From SAR116 cluster bacterium (lineage in GTDB: Bacteria > Pseudomonadota > Alphaproteobacteria > Puniceispirillales > Puniceispirillaceae), in contig NYTO01000128.1 of NCBI GenBank assembly GCA_002683535.1, positions 1 through 7,106 of the forward strand: 7,106 nt of DNA. Reading direction: 5' to 3'. Position 1 is the stretch's first letter; every line of letters starts with the position of its first letter. Under the pieces are notes generated by a model. That model saw only the letters and a list, made by a program, of their open reading frames with translations, had not been told where the DNA came from and searched no databases. Position numbers and translations under genes: made by a program. Positions 1 to 6,700 of this stretch are shown one piece after another.

Positions 1-59
1 AACGACTGGACGATGGCCGCACCGCAAGGGATCGGATCAATACATAAATGCGGCTGTGC
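1..59. repeat. Inverted copy of bases 158-216 (fold-back arm)
   Basis: Bases 4-59 are the exact reverse complement of 158-213 (56 bp). Extending outward, base 3 mismatches base 214 and bases 1-2 match again. The arms are separated by 98 bp. The right arm sits in the middle of the M20 peptidase gene and encodes conserved family sequence there, while the left arm does not encode family sequence in the reading frame of the gene. Protein similarity to the family begins at the Pro codon at 59-61, exactly where the inverted copy ends. This looks like a fold-back chimera (amplification or assembly) or a real local inverted duplication; the first seems more likely. Confidence 0.9.
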
Positions 60-733
60 CGCAAATGGATATGGGTTCGGCCGGCGTGCATGATGGTGTC
101 TGTATGGCGAATGCCGACAAATTTGACATGACAATCACCGGGCGCGGCGGGCATGCAGCACAGCCGCATTTATGTATTGATCCGATCCCTTGCGGTGCGG
201 CCATCGTCCAGTCATTGCAGACAATTGTCTCACGGCGTGTCGGACCGGTGGACTCGGCAGTGGTTTCGGTAACTATTTTTCAGGCAGGTACGGCAAAGAA
301 TGTGATTGCCGATACGGTGCGCATTGCCGGCACCGCCAGATCATTCCTGAAGGACACGCGGACCCTGTTGCGCGAGGCGATTCACGAAATTACGGAAACA
401 ATGGCAAAGACCTATAACTGCTCACTTGAAATGGACTGGACGCACGGATATCCGGCGACGGTTAACCATGCCGCAGAGGCTGAGCGCGCGGCGCAGGTTA
501 TCGGCGGGGTGATTGGCGGTGATAATGTCGACCGGGATATCGAGCCATCGCTTGGTGGAGAGGATTTCTCATACATGCTGGAAGAAAAGCCCGGATGCTA
601 TATCTGGCTTGGGTCTGGTCCGGCACCGGCAGACGGCATGCTGCATAATGCCCGCTATGACTTCAATGACGAGGTGCTGCCGGTCGGTGCCAGCTATTGG
701 GTACAGCTTGTCGAGAGTGAACTGGCACGCTGA
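59..733 (+). CDS. M20-family metallo-amidohydrolase (hippurate / IAA-amino-acid hydrolase-like), 5'-truncated
   Basis: This is the C-terminal part of a zinc/manganese-dependent amidohydrolase that cleaves N-acyl amino acids (hippurate hydrolase, IAA-amino-acid hydrolase and relatives; likely cytosolic). About 224 residues remain of a family length near 390. Visible landmarks are GRGGHAAQPH at 140-169, the start of the dimerisation domain; TIVSRRV and VSVTIFQAGTAKNVIAD; GGEDFSYML near 554-580; and LHNARYDFND near 641-670, whose His is the expected C-terminal metal ligand. The N-terminal catalytic half, with the Cys/His/Glu metal ligands and the His of the H-x-W-P segment, is missing. The frame is open back to base 2, but bases before 59 belong to an inverted copy of this same gene, so a GTG at 56 is not a credible start. 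The gene ends at TGA and is followed by a terminator, so it is probably transcriptionally separate from the SOS operon. The exact substrate cannot be told. Confidence 0.9.
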   Translation, partial: PQMDMGSAGVHDGVCMANADKFDMTITGRGGHAAQPHLCIDPIPCGAAIVQSLQTIVSRRVGPVDSAVVSVTIFQAGTAKNVIADTVRIAGTARSFLKDTRTLLREAIHEITETMAKTYNCSLEMDWTHGYPATVNHAAEAERAAQVIGGVIGGDNVDRDIEPSLGGEDFSYMLEEKPGCYIWLGSGPAPADGMLHNARYDFNDEVLPVGASYWVQLVESELAR

Positions 734-766
734 TCCTGATCTTTTCGGGTTATATGCCTGATCCTG

Positions 767-797
767 AACCCCCGTTGCCCGGCAGCGGGGGTTTTTT
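767..797 (+). terminator. Rho-independent terminator of the M20 gene
   Basis: AACCCCCG (767-774) pairs with CGGGGGTT (786-793). The stem extends inward through a T-G wobble and TGC/GCA to a three-base loop, giving about 12 pairs. A run of six T (792-797) follows directly. It lies 34 nt after the peptidase stop codon, is strongest in the + direction, and insulates the downstream SOS promoter. Confidence 0.93.
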
Positions 798-798
798 C

Positions 799-814
799 AT
801 GGGCATGTGCCCAT
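799..814. repeat. Small perfect palindrome just after the terminator
   Basis: ATGGGCA (799-805) and TGCCCAT (808-814) form a 7-bp inverted repeat around a two-base centre. It begins one base after the terminator T-run. The GCCCAT core recurs as GGCCCAT at the start of the adjacent 15-bp repeats, so the palindrome may be related to that array. No function is evident. Confidence 0.6.
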
Positions 815-817
815 AGG

Positions 818-877
818 CCCATAATCTGTTGGCCCATCATCTGTTGGCCCATCATCTGTTGGCCGGGCATCTGTTGG
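818..877. repeat. Tandem repeat, 4 copies of a 15-bp unit
   Basis: The consensus unit is CCCATCATCTGTTGG. Copies lie at 818-832 (one mismatch), 833-847 and 848-862 (identical), and 863-877 (starts CCGGG, three mismatches). A fragment starting CCGGG continues at 878. The array fills most of the space between the M20 terminator and the SOS promoter. Copies are directly adjacent with no spacers, so it is not a CRISPR. Replication slippage is the likely origin. The unit length matches two other 15-bp repeats inside imuA. Confidence 0.9.
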
Positions 878-908
878 CCGGGACAGACCCTGCAGCACCT
901 GCATATTC

Positions 909-937
909 TTGACTTTGTTCCTGTTCTAAAATAGAAC
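909..937 (+). promoter_or_regulatory. Sigma70-like promoter of the imuA-imuB-dnaE2 operon
   Basis: A -35 element TTGACT (909-914; five of six to TTGACA) is followed after 17 bp by a -10 candidate TAGAAC (932-937; four of six to TATAAT). Transcription would start near 943-946, leaving a leader of about 50 nt. The -10 element overlaps the LexA operator, as expected for a repressed SOS promoter. The start site is inferred. Confidence 0.65.
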
Positions 938-948
938 AAAAAGTGAAC
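923..948. promoter_or_regulatory. LexA operator (SOS box), alphaproteobacterial type
   Basis: GAAC (934-937), seven bases, then GAAC (945-948) is an exact match to the reverse complement of the alphaproteobacterial LexA box GTTC-N7-GTTC. An additional GTTC at 923-926 lies seven bases before the first GAAC, forming the palindrome GTTCTA-AAA-TAGAAC (923-937). Half-sites therefore start at 923, 934 and 945, exactly 11 bp apart; a further GTTC lies at 917-920. The site covers the -10 region and the likely transcription start, so bound LexA should block initiation and DNA damage should derepress the operon. Confidence 0.85.
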
Positions 949-979
949 AAACAGGATGTAAAACAGGACATAAATTGGC

Positions 980-985
980 AGGAGG
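980..985 (+). promoter_or_regulatory. Shine-Dalgarno sequence of imuA (decides the start)
   Basis: AGGAGG lies seven bases before the ATG at 993, an ideal spacing. A longer in-frame reading from TTG at 975 would place this ribosome binding site inside the coding sequence, so ATG 993 is preferred. The leader just upstream has an imperfect 12-bp direct repeat (949-960 and 961-972, AAACAGGA then TGTA or CATA). Confidence 0.85.
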
Positions 986-992
986 GCGCAAT

Positions 993-2150
993 ATGGCGAC
1001 CGTCATCAATACGGCAGACAGTATGGGTTCAGCATTTGGATCAGAGAGTTTTATTCATAAAAATCAATTCAATGATACTGCCCCAATCAGGGCTGATGCT
1101 GCTGTTCATACTGATTCCGATGTTGATTCTGATATTGATTCTGCCGCTGATTCCGATTCTACCGGGGGGCGTCATGTGCATTTCCGGCAGCTGCGCCATG
1201 ATGTGGCGCGCCTTGAAGGCTGTCTCGATTTGCCGCGCCTGTCATTGGGGGTTGATTCGCTTGATTTGGCGCTTGCTGGCGGTCTGGCGTTGGGGCGGGT
1301 TCATATGCTGTGTGGCCGCCCGGGACATGACGGGGCGCTGACCGGATTTGCGGCTGCACTGGTTCGCCGTCTGGCCGCCCGCAGCGATGGGCCGGTCGTC
1401 TGGTGTCCGGCGGCGGCGATGGGCGGGTCGGGGATGCTGTATGCGGCCGGGCTGGCCGCGCTGGGAATTGATCCTGGGCGGTTGCTGATTGTTGATGCGC
1501 CCGGCCCGACACGCCGCCTTGCCGCAGTTGAGGATATTCTGCGCACCGAAGGGCTGGCGGCGGTGGTTGTTGAATATGACGGTCTGAACCAGTCGTCCGA
1601 TTACTGGATGCGGCTGGCCCGGCGGGCGCAGCTTGCTGCCGAAGCCAGCGGCACAACCGGTCTGCTGCTGGGGTGGCCAGTGGCAGCCAGCGGTTTTGAG
1701 AGCCAGTGGCATATATCTCCGGGGCGGCGGCAAGAGGCAGATACACAATCGCCAGCCACACAATCGCCCGCCACCCCCTGGCATCCGGTCTGGGATATCC
1801 GTATCACACATGCCCGTGGGGGGCGGCCCTGCCATACAGGTGTGCTGTGGGACAGTTTTGCCGACCGTTTTCAGGCCTGCGCGCTCGCCGGCAGAGTTGG
1901 CCAGCAGACCGATACGCCTGCAATGTTGCCATTTACCGCATGCCAGGAAGGTGATGTCGCCGGTCTGCCCCGTCATGTGGTGCGTCCACGCCGCCGGGTG
2001 ACGCCGTCAGGGCGCGCATTGTCTGCGACTGGTGTGGCGGCTGCCCGTGTAAACTCTGCCCGTGTAAACTCTGTCCGTACAACGTCAGCCCGTACAACGT
2101 CTGCTGGTGCAAACTCTGTGGGCCTGGCACGCGCCACCATCGCCCGATAA
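993..2150 (+). CDS. imuA: ImuA, RecA-like SOS mutagenesis accessory protein
   Basis: 385 residues. ImuA supports translesion mutagenesis by DnaE2 through its partner ImuB. Identification rests on the segment LRHDVARLEG (67-76), the LGVDSLDLALAGGLALGRVHMLCG stretch (85-108), LAAEASGTTGLLL (214-226), and the position directly before imuB and dnaE2. The core resembles a RecA/SulA ATPase fold, but the P-loop position reads CGRPGHDGA (107-115) and lacks the GK[ST] of a working Walker A, as is common in ImuA. Two parts look unusual. An N-terminal extension of about 60 residues is AT-rich (45 of 120 G/C in 1021-1140, against 38 of 60 in 1261-1320) and holds an Asp/Ser-rich run at 41-56. A C-terminal tail (351-375) is made of five-residue repeats. 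A TQSPA duplication lies at 251-260. The start is ATG 993 with a strong ribosome binding site; expression is expected to be LexA-controlled. Confidence in the family is high; nothing is seen to support activity of the tails. Confidence 0.9.
   Translation: MATVINTADSMGSAFGSESFIHKNQFNDTAPIRADAAVHTDSDVDSDIDSAADSDSTGGRHVHFRQLRHDVARLEGCLDLPRLSLGVDSLDLALAGGLALGRVHMLCGRPGHDGALTGFAAALVRRLAARSDGPVVWCPAAAMGGSGMLYAAGLAALGIDPGRLLIVDAPGPTRRLAAVEDILRTEGLAAVVVEYDGLNQSSDYWMRLARRAQLAAEASGTTGLLLGWPVAASGFESQWHISPGRRQEADTQSPATQSPATPWHPVWDIRITHARGGRPCHTGVLWDSFADRFQACALAGRVGQQTDTPAMLPFTACQEGDVAGLPRHVVRPRRRVTPSGRALSATGVAAARVNSARVNSVRTTSARTTSAGANSVGLARATIAR
1113..1160 (+). repeat. Degenerate 6-bp repeat encoding an Asp/Ser-rich stretch in imuA
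   Basis: Eight hexamers based on GATTCT follow one another (GATTCC, GATGTT, GATTCT, GATATT, GATTCT, GCCGCT, GATTCC, GATTCT). They encode DSDVDSDIDSAADSDS, residues 41-56 of ImuA. The stretch is acidic and probably disordered. The repeat period of two codons keeps the frame on expansion or loss. Confidence 0.8.
1743..1772 (+). repeat. 15-bp tandem duplication in imuA (TQSPA x2)
   Basis: ACACAATCGCCAGCC (1743-1757) is followed directly by ACACAATCGCCCGCC (1758-1772), one mismatch in 15. It encodes TQSPA-TQSPA, residues 251-260, in a loop between conserved parts of ImuA. The single difference is silent. Confidence 0.85.
2043..2117 (+). repeat. 15-bp tandem repeat x5 encoding the C-terminal tail of ImuA
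   Basis: Five adjacent 15-bp units run 2043-2057, 2058-2072, 2073-2087, 2088-2102 and 2103-2117. The first two are identical (GCCCGTGTAAACTCT); the third and fourth carry CGTACAACGTC variants; the fifth is partly diverged. They encode ARVNS, ARVNS, VRTTS, ARTTS and AGANS (residues 351-375). The tail is basic, rich in Ser/Thr/Asn, and likely unstructured. Confidence 0.9.
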
Positions 2151-2156
2151 CCGGTC

Positions 2157-3746
2157 ATGGCGCGGCTGATCATCCATGCCTGGTTTCCGCATCTGGCTGC
2201 CGAACGGGTGCGCCGGACCAGCGATATCTCGCCCATGCACCCGCTTGTGCTGACACGTGCTGTGCATGGGGCTGAACTGGTCGATTCTGTCTGCTTGCTG
2301 GCGTATCGTCAGGGGCTGCGCGGCGGTATGCGGCTGGCCGATGCGCGTGCGCTGCGTCCTGATCTGTTGTCACACCCGGCAGATGATGCGGCTGACCGGC
2401 AGGATCTGCAGCATCTGGCCATGTGGGCAAGGCGGTATTGTCCGCTGACCGCCCCGGCCCCTGCCGGGATCACAGGTGGCGGTGCCAGCATCGCACATGA
2501 CGGCAACGGTATCTGGCTGGATGTGGCTGGTGCAACGCATCTGCAGGGCGGCATTCGCCCGCTTCTGGCCGATATGGCGCGCCGTCTGCGCCGTGCCGGC
2601 CTGACAGTCAGGCTGGCAGTGGCACCGACATGTGGTGCTGCCTGGGGATTGGCACGCTATGCACCTGCCGCACAGCGTTATGGGTGCAGCCGCCACAGCG
2701 CATCATCTCTACGCCAGCTGTCGGCCTTGCTGGCCGGATTGCCGTTGGCAGCGCTGCGTCTTGACGGGACGATCTGTACAGCGATGGCTGCATCGGGGTT
2801 GCGCTATGTGGGCGATATTCTGGGTATGGCACGCGCCCCGCTGGCATCGCGATTCGGGCAGGTGGTTACACACCGGCTGGATGCGGCGCTGGGGCATGTG
2901 AATGAAAGTTTCACACCGCTGATGCCGGCGCGTCCGCGTGTGGCGATGCGCCAGTTTGCCGAACCGGTTGCCGCGCCTGAGGATATTCAGGCCATTGTCA
3001 CCGGTCTGGCTGGCGAGATGGTTGATATCCTGCAGCAACAGGGGCTGGCCACGCGCCGTTTGCAGCTTGGCTGGCAGCGCGTCGACAATATGGTGATGGG
3101 ACGCGATGTGCATTTTTCGCGCCCCAGCCGTGACAGCGGTGCCTTTTGCCGTCTGCTGGCATCGGCGGCAGAGACAGTCGATCCTGAATTTGGTCTGGAG
3201 CGGATGTGGCTGGAAGCGCATGACTGCAGCCCGCAGGCCCCTGTGGCCGCGCGTTTTGATGAAGGCATTTCGGCAAGTGAAACCTATGCCAGTCTTGTTG
3301 ACCGGCTGGTGGCACGCCTTGGTTATGGTGCGGTGCTGCATATGCGGGCGCGTAATTGCTGGCAGCCCGAGGCGGCGCAATATGCCGCCTATGCCGATAT
3401 GGAAGCGGCCGGATTTCATGATGACATGAATACAACGTCACATTGCCTGACAGCTGCGCCACGCCCGATCAGGTTGCTTGGTGTGCCGCAGAAACTGGCA
3501 GTTGTCGCACTTTTGCCAGATCATCCGCCTGCCCGGTTCGTGTGGCAGAAACGTACCCATAAGGTGATCCGGGCAAGCGGACCTGAGCGAATTGCCCCGC
3601 AATGGTGGAGCGCCGCAGCTGGTACCAGAACACGCGACTATTTCCGCCTTCAGGACGAGGATGGGGCCCGCTTCTGGGTGTATCGCGAGGGCCTGCCAGA
3701 GCGCGGTGAGGACCCTGACTGGTTTTTGCACGGCTTTTTTGCCTGA
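2157..3746 (+). CDS. imuB: ImuB, catalytically inactive Y-family polymerase homologue
   Basis: 529 residues, normal family length. ImuB is the hub of the mutasome: in studied bacteria it binds the sliding clamp, ImuA and DnaE2 and directs the latter to lesions. The Y-family fold is visible, but the acidic residues are lost: the first strand reads RLIIHAWFPHLAAERV (3-18) without the DxD, and the SIDE palm motif is replaced by WLDVAGATHL (120-129), leaving one Asp and no Glu. HhH/thumb-like sequence follows (about 185-245), then the little-finger-like region (about 260-360). The ImuB-specific C-terminus has PRPIRLL (435-441), PPARFVWQKRTHKVIRASGPERIAPQWW split over 457-484, TRDYFRLQDEDGARFWVYREGL (492-513) and WFLHGFFA at the end. 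I do not see a textbook clamp-binding peptide such as QLxLF in the little finger. The ATG lies 6 nt after the imuA stop with no clear ribosome binding site, suggesting translational coupling. Confidence 0.95.
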   Translation: MARLIIHAWFPHLAAERVRRTSDISPMHPLVLTRAVHGAELVDSVCLLAYRQGLRGGMRLADARALRPDLLSHPADDAADRQDLQHLAMWARRYCPLTAPAPAGITGGGASIAHDGNGIWLDVAGATHLQGGIRPLLADMARRLRRAGLTVRLAVAPTCGAAWGLARYAPAAQRYGCSRHSASSLRQLSALLAGLPLAALRLDGTICTAMAASGLRYVGDILGMARAPLASRFGQVVTHRLDAALGHVNESFTPLMPARPRVAMRQFAEPVAAPEDIQAIVTGLAGEMVDILQQQGLATRRLQLGWQRVDNMVMGRDVHFSRPSRDSGAFCRLLASAAETVDPEFGLERMWLEAHDCSPQAPVAARFDEGISASETYASLVDRLVARLGYGAVLHMRARNCWQPEAAQYAAYADMEAAGFHDDMNTTSHCLTAAPRPIRLLGVPQKLAVVALLPDHPPARFVWQKRTHKVIRASGPERIAPQWWSAAAGTRTRDYFRLQDEDGARFWVYREGLPERGEDPDWFLHGFFA

Positions 3747-6700
3747 TGGGTGGCAACGCGCCAGACACCGGAGGGCAGGGCAGGCTGTCCCCGGCGCAGA
3801 CTCCCGGCCACGGTTCCAGTCAACCTTCAGCGCTGCTTGGCTGTTATAGCAATTTTACCTTTCTTGCGGGTGCGTCGCATCCGGCCGAGATGGTCGAGAC
3901 GGCAGCTGCCCTTGGCTGGCAGGCCATTGGTGTGGCAGATGTGAATTCGCTGGCCGGTATCGTACGGGCGCACAGTGCGGCGCGTGATGCAGGCATCCGG
4001 CTTGTTGTCGGGGCCCGCCTGCGCCCGGTCGATGGTCCCGACATCATTGCGCATCCGGTTGATCGCGCTGGTTATGAGGCATTGTCGGTTCTGCTGAGCG
4101 AAGCCAACATGCGGGGCAGCAAGGCGGCGCCGGTCCTGTATCTTGCCGATCTGGCCCGCCTGACAGCAGGCACCATGCTGCTGGTAATGCCGCCGCGCCA
4201 TCCAGATGCTGCGCATGCAACACAGCTTGGCCGGATTCGCGCCATGACAGCTGCCCGGGTTTTTGCCGGGGCGGTGCTGTATCGTGACGGGGGTGACGAG
4301 GCACGTCTGGCCATGCTTGCCGACATGGCTGCATCACAGCAATTGCCACTGACCGCAGCCGCTGATGCGCTGTATCACAGCCCTGCCCGCCGCCCGCTTG
4401 CCGATGTGCTGGCCTGTATCCGTGAAGGGCAGCGCCTTGACAGCGCGGGTGCCCTGTTGTCACGCAATGCTGAACGGCAGGTGCTGGCACCAGATGAGAT
4501 GGCGCGGCGATGGCGGCACTGGCCGGATGCGCTGGCAAACGCCGATGCGTTGGCCGCGGCCTGTCATTTTGCGATGGATGACCTGTCCTATGAATACCCG
4601 GCCGAGGTGGCGCCTGGCGGACGGAATGCCATGGATGAGCTGGAATACCAGACATGGAATGGCGCGCGAAAACGATATCCCGACGGCATTCCAGAAAAGG
4701 TCGAGACCTATCTGCAGCGCGAATTGCTGCTGATCGCAAAGTTGAAGTTCGCGCCCTATTTCCTGACTGTCTTCGATATTGTCCGTTTTGCACGCAGCCG
4801 CGGGATATTGTGTCAGGGGCGTGGCTCGGCAGCGAATTCAGCGGTTTGCTATTGCCTTGGCATCACCTCGGTTGATCCAGACCGCTCACAACCCCTGTTT
4901 GAACGGTTTATCAGCGAGGCACGCGGCGAGCCGCCCGATATCGATGTCGATTTCGAGCATGAACGCCGTGAAGAGGTAATCCAGCATATTTATGCCAAAT
5001 ATGGCCGTACCCGGGCCGGGCTGACGGCGGCGGTGATCACCTATCGTTCACGCAGTGCCCTGCGTGAGGTGGCCAAGGTGTTCGGACTGAGCAGCGATGT
5101 GCAGGCGGCGCTGTCAGGCCAGACATGGGGGCGTGAGGGCGGCGGGCCAGATGATGCGGCGTTGCGGGCTGTCGGGATTGACCCTGCGGATCGCCGTATT
5201 GCGCTGGTCCGCCGGTTGGTCACTGAGATCAGCCGGTTTCCGCGGCATCTGTCGCAGCATGTTGGCGGCTTTGTGATCACCCGCGGGCGGCTGGATCATC
5301 TGTGCCCGATCAGCCCGGCGGCAATGGAAGGGCGCACGGTCATTGAATGGGACAAGGATGATCTGGACGCGCTTGGCCTGCTGAAGGTGGATGTGCTGGC
5401 GCTTGGTATGCTGAGCTGTATCCGTCGCGCCTTTGCCCTGCTGGTACAGCATTACAAGCGCCCGCTGACATTGGCATCGGTGCCGCCTGAGGATGACGCA
5501 ACCTATGACATGCTGTGTGCTGGCAAGTCGGTTGGTGTTTTTCAGGTGGAATCACGCGCGCAGATGGCCATGCTGCCGCGTCTGCAACCGCGCTGTTTTC
5601 ATGATCTGGTTGTGCAGGTGGCGATTGTGCGGCCAGGACCGATTCAGGGTGATATGGTGCATCCTTATCTACGTCGTCGCGCTGGTCTGGAAAAGGTCAG
5701 CTATCCGTCAGATGCATTGCGCAATGTGTTGGACCGTACGCTTGGCGTACCACTGTTTCAGGAACAGGCAATGCAGATCGCCATTGTTGGGGCGGGTTTT
5801 ACGGGCAGCGAGGCAGACCAGCTGCGCCGTGCCATGGCGACGTTCAAGAAACATGGCGATGTCAGCAAATTTCACGACAAGATGATCCGCGGAATGGTGG
5901 CACGCGGCTATGACGTGGATTTTGCCGCGCGCTGTTTTCGCCAGATTGAGGGGTTTGGCACCTATGGGTTTCCGGAATCACATGCCGCCAGTTTTGCGCT
6001 GCTGGTTTATGTGTCGGCCTGGATCAAATGTCATTATCCCGATGTGTTCATCTGCGCCCTGCTGAATGCCCAGCCAATGGGGTTTTATTCAGCCTCGCAG
6101 CTTGTCGCCGAGGCACGGCGCAGCGGGATAGCTGTGCGCCCGTCCGATGTGATGCATTCCAATTGGGACAGCACGCTGGAGGCTGATCCGGCGAACCGCG
6201 ACGGACGACATGCGCTGCGGCTGGGATTGCGGCTGGTCAAGGGATTGTCAGAGACAGAGGGTGCGCGCATTGCCGCCAGCCGTGCCGATGCCAGCTATGC
6301 CGAAACGGGTGCTGGATATACCAGCCTTGCCGATATCATGCGGCGGGCCGATGTGTCGGCAAAAGCGCTGGAGGCGATTGCCCGTGCCGACGGATTCAAC
6401 AGCTTGGGACTGAACCGGCGCAAGGCGTTGTGGGAGGTGCGGGCGCTGGCCTGTCAGCGCTGGCACGAATTGCCGCTGTTTGCGCATGCAACACGCCGCC
6501 ATGATGATCTGGCAGGACATGAATTGGCTGTTACATTGCCGGCAGCGCAAGCCGGCGAGGAGGTCGCCGCAGATTACCGCAGTCTTGGTCTGTCCCTGAA
6601 GGCGCATCCGTTGACACTTCTGGCAGAACCGCTGGCGGCGGCTGGCTGGAAGACCAGTGCTGCTGCTTTTGATGCACGTGATGGGCAACGCTTGCGGCTG

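Noticed and set aside
2..58. M20 coding frame continuing left of base 59, or a GTG start at 56
   Set aside because: The frame is open, but these bases are an inverted copy of 158-216 and encode nothing like the family; a start here would leave a protein without its catalytic half.
818..877. CRISPR array
   Set aside because: Units are 15 bp and directly adjacent with no spacers.
694..939. Minus-strand reading frame with GQQMM repeats
   Set aside because: It crosses the terminator hairpin, the 15-bp array and the promoter, and starts inside the LexA operator. The repeats in it simply follow from a 15-bp unit being a multiple of three.
975..992. TTG start for imuA, six codons upstream
   Set aside because: It would place the AGGAGG sequence inside the gene; ATG 993 has ideal spacing to it.
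2709..3419. Minus-strand open frame of 236 codons opposite imuB
   Set aside because: The + strand encodes a clear ImuB here; the opposite frame has no recognisable domain and an Arg/His/Gln-rich composition typical of antisense shadows in GC-rich DNA.
4044..4793. Minus-strand open frame of 249 codons opposite dnaE2
   Set aside because: Same reasoning: conserved DnaE2 sequence on the + strand and low-information Arg/Pro/His-rich product on the other.
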